A DNA stretch of 64,000 nt from Streptomyces maremycinicus (GCF_001184025.1 NZ_BBYG01000010.1:310001-374000); one strand, 5' to 3'; counted from the stretch's first letter, positions 1 through 8,422 are shown. Numbers and translations are program-made. The notes: generated from the sequence alone by a model not told the origin.

Positions 1-743
1 GCGCTGCTGGTGACCGTGGGCCGGTAGGCGAACCACAGCATCACGAAGGCGATCGTGAGCGCCAGGAGGATCCCGAACAGCGGGGTGAGCCAGCCGGGCA
101 GGAAACTCCGCTGCACATAGGTGCCGTCGACGGTGAGCGGGGTCACCCCCGACCGCTTCACCGCGAGGGTGTACGTCCGCTCCTGCCGGGACCCGAACCA
201 GATGATCCGGCGGGGCTTGAGCGTCGTCTGCACGAACGCGGCACGGCCGGGCTCGATCTGGAAGCTGCCGGGCTGGATCTCGTACGACAGGTGGTCACCG
301 TGGTCGCTGCCGCTCAGTGACCCGGTCACCTTCGTGTTGCCGAGGTTGTCCACGGCCAGCTTCGGCCGTCCCCGGAACCGGCCCTTCACCGTCGGCGGCA
401 CGAGTTCGGCCCGCACCTCCGTGAAGGGCGCGATCGTCAGATTCCCCTCCGGAACGGCGGTCGACTCCGGATGCTCGGTCGGGATGATCCGGATCGCGTA
501 CGGGTTCGGGCCGGCTGTCGCGTCGGGCGTGCGCGGCGGCGCGAAGGTCAGCTCCACCGTCCCCGTCGTCCCCGGGTACAGCCGCAGGGAGACCGGCTCC
601 ACCGTGATCCAGGGCGAGAGGTCACCGACGGGCTCGAAGCGGTACTCGTCGACCACGTCACCGGTGTTGCGCAGCCGTAGCCGCACGGTCGTACGGCCAC
701 CGGGTTCCACGGTGGCCGAGGAGGGTTCGAGGGATGTCCACAT
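1..743 (-). CDS. Membrane-anchored beta-sandwich protein, C-terminus cut by window edge
   Basis: The visible 247 residues begin MWTSLEPSSATVEPGG and continue as a soluble beta-rich region of about 220 residues. Phrases such as VRLRLRNTGDVVDEYRFEP and LYPGTTGTVELTFAPP resemble the repeated COG1470-type beta-sandwich modules of Streptomyces proteins often labelled 'hydrolytic protein'. A membrane segment follows (about residues 220-240, PGWLTPLFGILLALTIAF). The rest lies outside the window, so function cannot be assigned. GTG codons at 749 and 752 are in frame and follow an in-frame TAG at 759-761, so the start is uncertain by up to nine bases and no clear ribosome binding site decides it. The gene lies downstream of the chitinase on the same strand but is separated from it by a strong hairpin, so it is probably transcribed independently. 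Confidence 0.6.
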   Translation of the reverse strand, partial: MWTSLEPSSATVEPGGRTTVRLRLRNTGDVVDEYRFEPVGDLSPWITVEPVSLRLYPGTTGTVELTFAPPRTPDATAGPNPYAIRIIPTEHPESTAVPEGNLTIAPFTEVRAELVPPTVKGRFRGRPKLAVDNLGNTKVTGSLSGSDHGDHLSYEIQPGSFQIEPGRAAFVQTTLKPRRIIWFGSRQERTYTLAVKRSGVTPLTVDGTYVQRSFLPGWLTPLFGILLALTIAFVMLWFAYRPTVTSS

Positions 744-787
744 ACTCACCACTCGACGCTACGGGGGCGGACGGCGCCCGTCAGGAG

Positions 788-817
788 CCGTCGGGGCAGG
801 CCGAGCTGCCCCGACGG
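788..817. terminator. Hairpin terminator after the chitinase gene
   Basis: Perfect 11-bp inverted repeat, CCGTCGGGGCA at 788-798 and its complement at 807-817, with an 8-nt loop. It lies 42 bp beyond the chitinase stop (leftward) and before the next leftward gene. Streptomyces terminators often lack a T-run. Confidence 0.7.
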
Positions 818-858
818 GCACCGCTTGTTCCGTGCGCACCCGGGTGGGAGGGCCGGTG

Positions 859-1974
859 TCAGCAGTACAGGTTGCCGCCCGGCGACACGCCCAGGATCGA
901 GCTGAAGCGGTTGTAGGCGTCCACGCGGCTCTGCACCTGCGCCGGGTTCCTGCCGTCGCACTCCAGGGAGCCGTTGATGGAGCGGATGGTCTGGCCGAAG
1001 CCGGCCTGGCCGACCATGGCGTTGTGCGGAGTCATGGTCCCGGGGCCGGACTGGGTGTTCCAGTACCACAGGCCCGTCTTCCAGGCCACGGCGGCGTCGT
1101 TCTGCACCAGCCAGGGGTTGTTGAGCAGGTCGATGCCGAGCGCGTCACCCGCGGCCTTGTAGTTGAAGTTCCACGACAGCTGGATCGGGCCGCGCCCGTA
1201 GTAGGCGGCCTGGCCGGCCGGGCAGCCGTACGACTGACCCCAGTCGCAGTAGTGGGGGTAGTTCGCGGTGTTCTGCTCGACGATGTGGACGAGACCGCCG
1301 GTCTCGTGATGGACGTTGGCGAGGAAGGCCGCGGCCTCCTGCTTCTTCACCGTGTCGCTGCCGGTGGTGGCGAAGCCGGGGTAGGCGCTCAGCGCTGCGG
1401 TCAGGCCGCTGTACGTGTAGAAGCCGTTCCGGCCCGGGAACATCTGGTTGAACTGCGCCTCGGTGACGACGAATCCGGAGGGGGTGCCGCCCCCACCGCT
1501 CGCGGGCGCGTTCCACTTCTGGTTCGCGCCGCCCGAGCAGGTCCAGATCTGGAGCCGGGTGCCGTTGGCGCTGTTGTTGCCGGTCACGTCCAGGCACTTG
1601 TTCGCGGCCGGGTTGACGATGTCCCTCGCACCGCTGACCACCCATTGCTGGTTGGTGCCGCCGGAGCAGTCCCACAGCTGAACTGCCGAGCCGTCCGCGG
1701 TGCCGCGGTCGACGACGTCCAGACACTTGCCGAGCGCGCGCAGTGTGCCGTCACCCGGGTTGGACCAGATCTGTGCGCCTGTTCCGTTGCAGTCGTAGAG
1801 CTGTACGGCGGTGCCGTTGGCGCTCGCGGCGCCCGCGACGTCGACGCACTTGCCGGCGAGCCCGGAGATCGAGCCGTCGGCGGCCCGGGCGGGCGCCGCG
1901 GTGAACAGGGCGGTGAGGACCGCGCAGAGCGCGGTGAAGACCGCGAACCTGCCGAGGAAACGGGGTCCGTGCAT
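859..1974 (-). CDS. Secreted GH19 chitinase with N-terminal ricin-type lectin domain
   Basis: A 371-residue secreted endochitinase that would cleave beta-1,4 links in chitin outside the cell. Residues 1-31 form a signal peptide ending AAPARA-A. Residues 33-155 are a ricin-type beta-trefoil carbohydrate-binding domain with three QxW signatures (Q68-W70, Q109-W111, Q152-W154). A Gly-rich linker (160-164) leads to a glycoside hydrolase family 19 catalytic domain (170-371). The catalytic pair is expected to be Glu224 in HHETGG and Glu233 in IVEQN; the nine-residue spacing matches bacterial GH19 enzymes such as Streptomyces ChiC/ChiG. The ATG at 1974 has a good AAGGAG site about ten bases upstream. 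Expression is probably induced by chitin breakdown products through DasR: a DasR-like palindrome sits in the promoter. The lectin domain in place of the usual CBM5/12 or CBM2 is one of several known architectures. Confidence 0.95.
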   Translation of the reverse strand: MHGPRFLGRFAVFTALCAVLTALFTAAPARAADGSISGLAGKCVDVAGAASANGTAVQLYDCNGTGAQIWSNPGDGTLRALGKCLDVVDRGTADGSAVQLWDCSGGTNQQWVVSGARDIVNPAANKCLDVTGNNSANGTRLQIWTCSGGANQKWNAPASGGGGTPSGFVVTEAQFNQMFPGRNGFYTYSGLTAALSAYPGFATTGSDTVKKQEAAAFLANVHHETGGLVHIVEQNTANYPHYCDWGQSYGCPAGQAAYYGRGPIQLSWNFNYKAAGDALGIDLLNNPWLVQNDAAVAWKTGLWYWNTQSGPGTMTPHNAMVGQAGFGQTIRSINGSLECDGRNPAQVQSRVDAYNRFSSILGVSPGGNLYC

Positions 1975-2202
1975 GGTGGGGGACGCTCCTTGGATGTAGG
2001 GGGTGGACGGCCGTCCCCCGAGCGCGGGGAGACCGTCGGTGGAGCCGGTGTACTCAGGGGGCAGGGGCAGGGGCGGGGGCAGTTGCCCGGATCAGGGCAT
2101 GCGGGGAGGCAGCCCCGGGTGGGGTCGTGGGGTGAGGAGCAACCGAGGAGGCGTTCACCTCGTGAGCGGTGGACGCGTCACACGGGGCGATGCTGAGCCG
2201 TG

Positions 2203-2231
2203 AACCTAAAGGTCTGGACCTTTTTCGTCAA
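2203..2231 (-). promoter_or_regulatory. Chitinase promoter with DasR-type palindrome in the spacer
   Basis: On the minus strand TTGACG (2231-2226) and TAGGTT (2208-2203) form -35 and -10 boxes with exactly 17 bp between them. The spacer is filled by the palindrome AAAGGTCCAGACCTTT (2210-2225, read leftward). Its core matches both the dre consensus of DasR (core GGTCTAGACC, one change) and the TGGTCCAGACCT repeat described in Streptomyces chitinase promoters. A start of transcription near 2196 would give a leader of about 220 nt. The box and operator positions are seen directly; DasR binding is inferred. Confidence 0.75.
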
Positions 2232-2233
2232 GT

Positions 2234-2257
2234 GGTGAAGTAAGAGGTGAAGTAAGT
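2234..2257. repeat. 12-bp tandem repeat upstream of chitinase promoter
   Basis: Two units of G(T/A)GGTGAAGTAA, differing at one base, followed by a partial third unit (GTGGTGGGAAAA). They lie immediately upstream of the chitinase -35 box, which suits an activator or a second regulator site, though a spacer role cannot be excluded. Confidence 0.5.
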
Positions 2258-2261
2258 GGTG

Positions 2262-3347
2262 GGAAAAGCGAGTTGCGGGCTCCCGGCCGGGCCCTGTCCG
2301 CCCGCGGGGCCCGGCGGCGTCCCCGGCGGGTGCCGCACAGGCTTGTGCCGTCGCTCAACTCGGCACATGGTCGGTACGAGCCCCGCGGCACCTGCCGATC
2401 GCTGTGTGCACGCCGACCCGCCCGCTGCCGCACCTCCGTCATCACCCGCGCCCACGGCCGGCCCCCCGCAGCGAAGAACGGCTCGGTCGCACGCGGCTCG
2501 CCGACCTTCCTGCCGCGGGAGGGACCACCGCCGGCGGCGATGCTCGTGGAGAGCCTCGTTGCGCCGGCCGGCAACCGTGTCGTCCCCGGGGCGGAGCGCT
2601 TCGCCGGAGCCCTTCAGGCGCACACCGCGCGGGCGGCAGCGGACGTGCGCGAGCACAGGAACCCGGACTGGGGGGCGTGGGGGAAGCGTTCCACACAAGA
2701 GGGAGGGCGCCGCCGGGGACCACAGCCCGGTCCTGCGGCGCGAGGCGGAACTGCGAAGACGGGCCTTGGAAGGGCTGAAGGGCTGGCGGCGGGCCGCACC
2801 GGCGCCCCTCGAACGGGACGTCGGCTCCGCTCGCGAGGAGCAGCGGGTGCGGTCGGCCGCGGCGGCGGAAGGCGGCGGCTCGGAACCCGCGCACCGGGGC
2901 GGGCGACCAAGTCGGCCACGGGGAGCGCCGTGCCTCCTGGTGCGGCAGAGCCCTCGCCCGGCGTCCGGCGCCGCCACACGTACGCCGCTGCCGCCGTCAT
3001 GAGGCTTCAGCCCAGCCAGGGTGCTGCGGTGGTGATGCCGTTTCAGCGGTGGGGCGGTCAGTCGTCCCGGCCGAGTCGCTCGAGTGCCTCCTGCGTCTCG
3101 CGCGACGTCAGACCCCTGGGGCGGACCGGGCCTGCCGTGCCCGGACGTGTGCCTCTGCCGGGCGGCACGTGCCTACCCGGTCGAGGTGCGGCAGCCGTCG
3201 CACCGGGGAGCCTCCCGCACGGGCCCGCGAACAGGCCGGCGGCCGCAGCCGCTGGACGGGGTGCCGCCACTCGCGGACACCTGCTGAGCGTCCGCCGTCC
3301 GTCCTGGCGGGCCGGAGCGCGGGCAATCGCCGTTGGTTCGGATGAGA
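2262..3347. other. About 1.1 kb without a convincing intact gene; possible gene remnants
   Basis: Several long open frames cross this stretch, but none shows sustained Streptomyces codon bias or a recognisable family. Short pieces do look coding. One is the rightward frame around 2540-2695 (MLVESLVAPAGNRVV onward), which loses third-position GC after about 2690. The next is a different rightward frame at about 2720-2890 (DHSPVLRREAELRRRALEG onward). A third is a leftward C-terminus ending SRETQEALERLGRDD at 3058. The change of frame near 2700 suggests a decayed or frameshifted gene. No function can be given. Confidence 0.35.
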
Positions 3348-3379
3348 CCGGGGCTGCGGGCGATCGCCCGCAGCCCCGG
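3348..3379. terminator. Strong hairpin, 14-bp stem
   Basis: Perfect inverted repeat: CCGGGGCTGCGGGC, GATC loop, and the complementary arm. It is the outer of two hairpins placed in series after the formaldehyde dehydrogenase gene. Confidence 0.65.
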
Positions 3380-3398
3380 CCGGTGGACGGGCGGAGCG

Positions 3399-3435
3399 CC
3401 TCCTGTTCCCCCGGGCCGACCGGGGGAACAGGAGG
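3399..3435. terminator. Strong hairpin, 16-bp stem, after formaldehyde dehydrogenase
   Basis: Perfect 16-bp arms (3399-3414 and 3420-3435) with a 5-nt loop, 19 bp past the stop of the leftward dehydrogenase. It is the likely primary terminator of that gene. Confidence 0.8.
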
Positions 3436-3453
3436 ACGGCGGCTACCTGCCCC

Positions 3454-4629
3454 TTACCGCTTGTGGCCGTTCCCGTGTCCGTTCGGATGCAGGACCACCT
3501 TGGTCCAGCCCTCGTCACGGGCGTCGAAGTGCTCGTAGGCGGTGGGGGCCTCGTCCAGGCTGAGTTCGTGGGAGACGACGAAGCTCGGCTTTGCCTTCTC
3601 ACCGGCGATCAGATCCCGCAGCGCCCGGTTGTACCTCTTCACCGGTGCCTGCCCGGTGCCCATGCGCTGGCCCTTGAACCACATCATGCCGAAGTCGATC
3701 GGGACCTTGCCCTGCGCCTCCAGCTCCCCCTGGGCCTCCGCGCCGCCCGGGTCCTGCGGCAGGAACACGCCCACCACACCGATGTCGCCCGTGAACCTGA
3801 CCGAGTCGATCAGCCCGTTGAGCGTGAGGCTGGCGTCCTCGTGTCCCTCGGGATCGTGCGCCTGATAGCCGACGCACTCACAGCCGTTGTCGGCGCCCAG
3901 GCCGAGGGTGGCCTCCTTGACGACCTCCGCCGGGTTCTGCTCGGCGGTGTTGATCGGGATGGCCCCGATCTCCTCCGCCTTGCGCAGCCGGTCGGGCTGG
4001 TGGTCCGCCACCCAGACGCGTCCGGCGCCCTTGAGGAGGGCGGAATAGGTCGCCATCAGCCCGACGGGACCGGCGCCGAGAACGATCGTCTGGTCACCCG
4101 GTTTGACGTGGGCCATCTCGGTGGCGTGATAGCCGGTGGGGAAGATGTCGGCGAGCATCACGTAGTCGGTCTGCCGCTCGGCGGCGTCCTCACCCAGCCG
4201 CAGCGCGTTGAAGTCGCCGTAGGGCACGCGCAGCAGTTCCGCCTGGCCACCCTGATACGGGCCCATGTCGGCGAATCCGTAGGCGGCTCCGGCAAGGGCC
4301 GGTTCCGGCTGCATGGTCAGGCAGTAGTTGGTCAGACCCCGCTCGCACTGCTTGCAGAAACCGCAGGCGATGTTGAAGGGCAGGACCACATACTCGCCGA
4401 CCTGGACCTTGCGGACCGCCGAGCCGACCTCCACGACCTGGCCCATGTTCTCGTGGCCCAGGGTGCGGCCGGACTCGAACGAGGTACGGCCCTCGTACAT
4501 GTGCAGGTCCGAACCGCAGATGTTGGTAGTGGTGATCTTGACTATGATGTCGCAGGGATGTTCGATCTTCGCGTCCGGTACGTCCTTCACCGTGACCGTT
4601 CGCGGACCTTCATAGACCGCTGCCTTCAT
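3454..4629 (-). CDS. Zinc-dependent alcohol dehydrogenase, glutathione-independent formaldehyde dehydrogenase type
   Basis: A 391-residue medium-chain zinc dehydrogenase that most resembles glutathione-independent formaldehyde dehydrogenases, which oxidise formaldehyde or other aldehydes and alcohols with NAD+. Visible signatures are the catalytic-zinc region CGSDLHMYEG and GHENMG, a structural-zinc loop with four cysteines (CGFCKQCERGLTNYC), and the nucleotide-binding turn GAGPVG. Length is normal for the family (about 390-400). The ATG at 4629 (MKAAVYEG) is chosen because it matches the family N-terminus and has GAGAGAAG upstream; a longer frame upstream has no family resemblance. It is monocistronic, flanked by hairpins on both sides. 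Substrate is inferred from family only. Confidence 0.9.
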   Translation of the reverse strand: MKAAVYEGPRTVTVKDVPDAKIEHPCDIIVKITTTNICGSDLHMYEGRTSFESGRTLGHENMGQVVEVGSAVRKVQVGEYVVLPFNIACGFCKQCERGLTNYCLTMQPEPALAGAAYGFADMGPYQGGQAELLRVPYGDFNALRLGEDAAERQTDYVMLADIFPTGYHATEMAHVKPGDQTIVLGAGPVGLMATYSALLKGAGRVWVADHQPDRLRKAEEIGAIPINTAEQNPAEVVKEATLGLGADNGCECVGYQAHDPEGHEDASLTLNGLIDSVRFTGDIGVVGVFLPQDPGGAEAQGELEAQGKVPIDFGMMWFKGQRMGTGQAPVKRYNRALRDLIAGEKAKPSFVVSHELSLDEAPTAYEHFDARDEGWTKVVLHPNGHGNGHKR

Positions 4630-4779
4630 GATGACTTCTCTCGGTGCCGCGGCGTCACCGCGGCACGGCGCTGATGGAGACGGCGTACCGAGCCGGACTC
4701 CCGGAGTCGGTGCGACGGGGTCCGTGACCCGGCCATGCCTCCGGTGGGGCCGCTCACCCGATCCAGGTGAACGGAGGTG

Positions 4780-4823
4780 CCGCCGCCGGCTTGGCGGACG
4801 GAGCTTCGGGGCTCCGGCGGCGG
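4780..4823. terminator. Nested hairpin between two leftward genes
   Basis: Outer 10-bp arms (4780-4789 and 4814-4823, CCGCCGCCGG and its complement) enclose an inner GGAGC/GCTCC stem (4800-4804, 4811-4815). It lies about 110 bp past the stop of the leftward membrane-protein gene and upstream of the dehydrogenase. Confidence 0.6.
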
Positions 4824-4935
4824 TGCCGTCCGGGTCCCCGCCGGTCCCCGACGCGAAACGACCACGCACCGATCGATCAGCAAGGTCTTCGCGGGCGGAC
4901 GGTCATCGGCCACCCATCACCGACGGATCCCCGAC

Positions 4936-6069
4936 TCAGGTCACCACCTGGTCACCGTCGTCGTCCTGGAGCATGTGGCGGCGTTCCTGTTCCCGCTTGG
5001 AGTAGGCGGCTGCCCGGATGGCCTCGTCGCTCTCCAAGCCCGAGCCCAGCGCACCGCCCACCGTGGCGACGGAAGCCACGAACCAGGACAGCGTCCAGTA
5101 CTCCGCAGCACGGAGCGGGGTTCCTGTCGTGTAGGCGAACACGTGGCCGTTGAGGATGAACAGGGCCCACACCCAGTTGATGACGATCAAACCCACGTAG
5201 CAGACGAGCACCCCGATACCCACCGTCAGGACCGTCGAGGCGTTGTAGAGCCTCGCCCTCTGGCGCGCCTCCCGCGATGCCTCCGCCGATCGATGCCACA
5301 GCTGCGCGTCCACGATCAGCCAACCGATCATGAGTGCGACCGACCCGACCGTGGCGATCACGAGGCGCGGCACGCTCAGGGACTCGGCCAGGCTCCAGAT
5401 GGTGGAGTTCACGGTGGCGACGGCTCCTGTGGCGAGGGCGGCCGCCAGGGCCTTCGACAGGCCCGGCACCAAGCGCCACGGCCGGTTGGCGCGGACCATA
5501 CCGACGAGCACCCTCAGGTAACCGCGCGGCCCGCTGACGACGTACCGCAGATCAGCGGTCTCCTCCGCACCGACCTGGGTCGGGTGAATAGGCGCGAAGC
5601 GACTGACGAAGGGAGCCAGCGACGGCTGACTCGGCGGAGGTCCCTCCGCCCGGGAGGCCCGCGAACCCGCCAGACTGAGCACGGCTACCTCCACGGCCCG
5701 CCGGGCCCTCGTCTGGAGCCGCATGCCCCCCAGTGTGGGAAGCGACAGCAGCGCGAAGCCGTGTTCGTGACTCAGATCCACCACGAGCTTGTGCCCGTGT
5801 GAGTGCAGCGGAAGGTCGGTGAGGGCCACGACGATGTCCCAGTTCTGCGCACTTCCACGCTCCAGGATCCGGCGCATCAAGGTGGGCAGGTCCTCGGTCC
5901 CCGCGGTGAAGGGCTCACTGACCACCTCGACCTCGAACCGTCGCCCCTGGCCGGATCTGTCGGCGAGCCGAGCAGGAAGCAGCCGGGCCATGCGCTGCGC
6001 GATCTCCGTCGGCGCATCCGGATCCGCCAGGAGAGCCACGACCGTAACGCCCTGAGACGACACCCGCAT
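4936..6069 (-). CDS. Conserved actinobacterial membrane protein of unknown function
   Basis: A 377-residue protein not assigned to a named family. The first 150 residues look soluble and alpha/beta (VTVVALLADPDAPTEIAQ, WDIVVALTDLPLHSHG). The C-terminal half carries about four hydrophobic segments (near residues 210-230, 235-255, 283-310 and 325-350). The charged tail ends ERRHMLQDDDGDQVVT. The N-terminal fold could bind a small molecule, but no catalytic motif is obvious. ATG start at 6069. Its neighbours are a dehydrogenase downstream and a PucR-type regulator upstream, with gaps of about 300 bp on each side, so no operon is implied. Confidence 0.7.
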   Translation of the reverse strand: MRVSSQGVTVVALLADPDAPTEIAQRMARLLPARLADRSGQGRRFEVEVVSEPFTAGTEDLPTLMRRILERGSAQNWDIVVALTDLPLHSHGHKLVVDLSHEHGFALLSLPTLGGMRLQTRARRAVEVAVLSLAGSRASRAEGPPPSQPSLAPFVSRFAPIHPTQVGAEETADLRYVVSGPRGYLRVLVGMVRANRPWRLVPGLSKALAAALATGAVATVNSTIWSLAESLSVPRLVIATVGSVALMIGWLIVDAQLWHRSAEASREARQRARLYNASTVLTVGIGVLVCYVGLIVINWVWALFILNGHVFAYTTGTPLRAAEYWTLSWFVASVATVGGALGSGLESDEAIRAAAYSKREQERRHMLQDDDGDQVVT

Positions 6070-6353
6070 GACTCCTTATCGTCGGCTGCCCTCGCATCGC
6101 CCGTTCCTACAGGATGCGCCCCGAGCCGTTGCGTACGCCGCCTGACACGCTGGCCCGCGCCGGCGGGTGCCGGCGGTACGGTCAGGTCGCTGCGCGCCTT
6201 CCGTGCGAGGCCGCTCGACGAGTACCCCGGGAAGGGTGGTCTCCGGCAGCGACGCCACCTGGTCGGCATCCGCCGACAGCGGAGTGTGCGCCGCCCGAGG
6301 CCGTGCGGTCCGACCGCTCCCGACCCGCTCGCGCAAGGGTTCCGATGACGCGA

Positions 6354-8132
6354 TCAGCCGGGGCCGCCCAGCACGATCTTCCACACTCGGGTCGCCACCT
6401 GGAGGTTCAGCCGGTCCTCGACGTTCGCGAGGTCGTTGCCGCTGATGTCGCGGATGCGCTGGAGCCGATAGCGCAGCGTGCTGCGGTGGATGGTGAGGGA
6501 TTCCGCGGTCTCGTCGTAGTTGCCGCCACAGTCGAAGTACCGGGACAGGGTCTCCACCATGGCGGTGTGGTGCCGGGAGTCGTAGTCGATGAGCTGCCCG
6601 AGCCACTCCTGGACGAACGTCTCCAGTTCCCGGTGGTCGTTGCCCGGTCCCAGGATCCGGTAGAGGCCCAGCTCGTCGAAGAACGTCGTGCCGTGGCGCT
6701 CGCGGGAGTGACGCCGTACTTCCATGGCGCGCCGCGCCTCCTGGTAGCGGTGGGGGATGTCGGCCGGGGAGTCGCCAGGGGCGCTCACGCCGATCGTCCC
6801 GGACCGTGTCCCGGTCTCCCGGGCGATCGCCTCGTACAACGCGCTGGCGTGCGGCCTGTCGTCGGCGACCAGGACCACGTGGTCGGAACGTCGGGTCAGC
6901 AGCGAGCGCATGCCCATGGCAGAGGCCGCCCGTCCCACGGTCTGCGCGAAGGAGTCGTCCGCGGTCCGCTCCGGCCACTGCACCACGACGATGTAGTGGC
7001 TGCGGCGCAGGTCGTGTCCGACTGCCTCGGACCGGGCGTAGGCGCTCACCTCGTCCGTCCCCGCCAGTAGGTCGTCGACCAGCTCACGGTGCAGCCTCAG
7101 TTCCACTTCGGCCAGATCGCGCTGGTGCGTCAGCTCCGGGGCGAGCGACGCGGCGGCCTGCTCCAGCGCGAGCACGGTGTGCTCGTCGGCCTCGCCCCGG
7201 GCATCGACCACGGCCAGCACGCCCAGGATCTCGCCGTGCGGGCGGACCAGGGCGGTCAGCCGGTCCTTCACCCGCACCGGTCCGGCGTGACGGGCGACGG
7301 CGTGCAGCATGTCGTCCTGGCGCACGGGGTCCGGATCGGGATAGGGGTCGGGCCGGGTGGGACCGCTCCAGGACCGCAGCCGACCGAAGCGGTCCTCGAC
7401 CAGCGCGGGGAGTCCGGTGAGTCTGTGCAGTGCACGGGTGACGGCTTCCTCGCCTCCGCTCGAGGCAGCGACGTCGGCCATGAGCGCGTGCACGGCCCGT
7501 TGGTACCCCAGCTCCGCCACGACCGAGATCAGCTGCCGCTGGAGGGCTGTGCGTTCGTCCCTCAGCCGGTGCAGCTCCAGCGCGTCCTCACGTCGGCGGT
7601 GGTGTGCGAAGGCGACCGTCAAGGCGGCAGCGGTGTGCCGGACGATCGTGGCGAGCAGGGTCCGCTCGGCCTCGGACGGCCGGGAGAGGGACGTCACCAC
7701 GAGGTAGCCGTGGAGTCCCTCGCGTCCGCGCAGCCCCAGAGCCCGGCCCCAGGGTCTGCCGGGTACGGTCACCGGGCCGTCCCGCCCTGCCAGGTCCCGC
7801 ACCCTCCGGCCCACGGCCGAGGCAGGTGCCTGTCCGTTCCTCGGGCTGGGGATCAGGTCGCCGCCCACCTGGAGGTAGCCGGCCTCGGCGCGGTACGGCC
7901 CCGCGGCGGCGATGTGGTCCATGGCCAGTCGCAGGATCTCGTCTTCGTCCGGGGTCTCGAACAGGGTTCGGGAGAGCGCCACCAGCTCGCGGAGGGCGTG
8001 GTCGGCCGGGGTGGGGACGGGTGGGCGGGGCCGCGAGAGAGCGGCCGTGGAGTGCCGCCGGGCGCCCCGTGGGGGGCTGCCCTCCCCGTCGGAACGGCGG
8101 TAGTACACGCTGTGCGTCCGGCTGTGGGCCAT
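6354..8132 (-). CDS. PucR-family transcriptional regulator with GAF-like N-terminus
   Basis: A 592-residue DNA-binding regulator. The last about 65 residues carry the PucR C-terminal helix-turn-helix (LSRYFDCGGNYDETAESL then IHRSTLRYRLQRI). Residues of about 320-480 match the GGDEF-like/CdaR-type middle region of this family. Residues of about 40-180 look like a GAF sensor domain. The gene diverges from dnaK across a 290-bp gap, so it is a candidate regulator of the chaperone operon, although PucR proteins more often control catabolic genes. The ATG at 8132 starts MAHSRTHSVYYRRSDG. Its ligand is unknown. Confidence 0.85.
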   Translation of the reverse strand: MAHSRTHSVYYRRSDGEGSPPRGARRHSTAALSRPRPPVPTPADHALRELVALSRTLFETPDEDEILRLAMDHIAAAGPYRAEAGYLQVGGDLIPSPRNGQAPASAVGRRVRDLAGRDGPVTVPGRPWGRALGLRGREGLHGYLVVTSLSRPSEAERTLLATIVRHTAAALTVAFAHHRRREDALELHRLRDERTALQRQLISVVAELGYQRAVHALMADVAASSGGEEAVTRALHRLTGLPALVEDRFGRLRSWSGPTRPDPYPDPDPVRQDDMLHAVARHAGPVRVKDRLTALVRPHGEILGVLAVVDARGEADEHTVLALEQAAASLAPELTHQRDLAEVELRLHRELVDDLLAGTDEVSAYARSEAVGHDLRRSHYIVVVQWPERTADDSFAQTVGRAASAMGMRSLLTRRSDHVVLVADDRPHASALYEAIARETGTRSGTIGVSAPGDSPADIPHRYQEARRAMEVRRHSRERHGTTFFDELGLYRILGPGNDHRELETFVQEWLGQLIDYDSRHHTAMVETLSRYFDCGGNYDETAESLTIHRSTLRYRLQRIRDISGNDLANVEDRLNLQVATRVWKIVLGGPG

Positions 8133-8364
8133 GGGATCACTCCGTTCTCCCCGAGTCCTCGGGGAGGCGAGTGGTATGCCGCGTACCCGCTCCCGGCCGG
8201 CCTACCCGGGATGTTCGCCATCTTTCTCTCGTCCTCGTGGGGCGACGTGGCCCGTGCATTCCCGACCCGCCAGGCGCAGGCGTGGAGTCACCCGGTTCGT
8301 CACCCTGGGGAGTGTTCGAGACCCTCCGTGCGCACGGCGTGAAACCGGCGGAGGTCCCACCTCT

Positions 8365-8380
8365 ACGTGAACGAACGTGA
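8365..8380 (+). promoter_or_regulatory. Direct repeat ACGTGA-N4-ACGTGA upstream of dnaK
   Basis: Two identical ACGTGA hexamers with a 10-bp period lie 43-58 bp before the dnaK start, so both face the same side of the helix. This is a candidate activator or repressor site. No HAIR (HspR) or CIRCE (HrcA) element was seen in the 290-bp gap. Confidence 0.3.
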
Positions 8381-8422
8381 TCCGCGGAGTCGGCGCAGGC
8401 GCCGTACCGGGAGGAGTTCCCC

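Noticed and set aside
121..2196. Long rightward frame opposite the chitinase and the first gene
   Set aside because: Antisense shadow produced by the GC-rich codon pattern; the opposite strand has clear domains and start sites.
2273..3538. Long rightward open frame of 421 codons across the coding-poor region
   Set aside because: No sustained third-position GC bias, no family resemblance, and it runs through two strong terminators into the dehydrogenase gene on the opposite strand.
8133..8422. HAIR (HspR) or CIRCE (HrcA) element before dnaK
   Set aside because: Looked for CTTGAGT-N7-ACTCAAG and the CIRCE repeat by eye; nothing close was seen.
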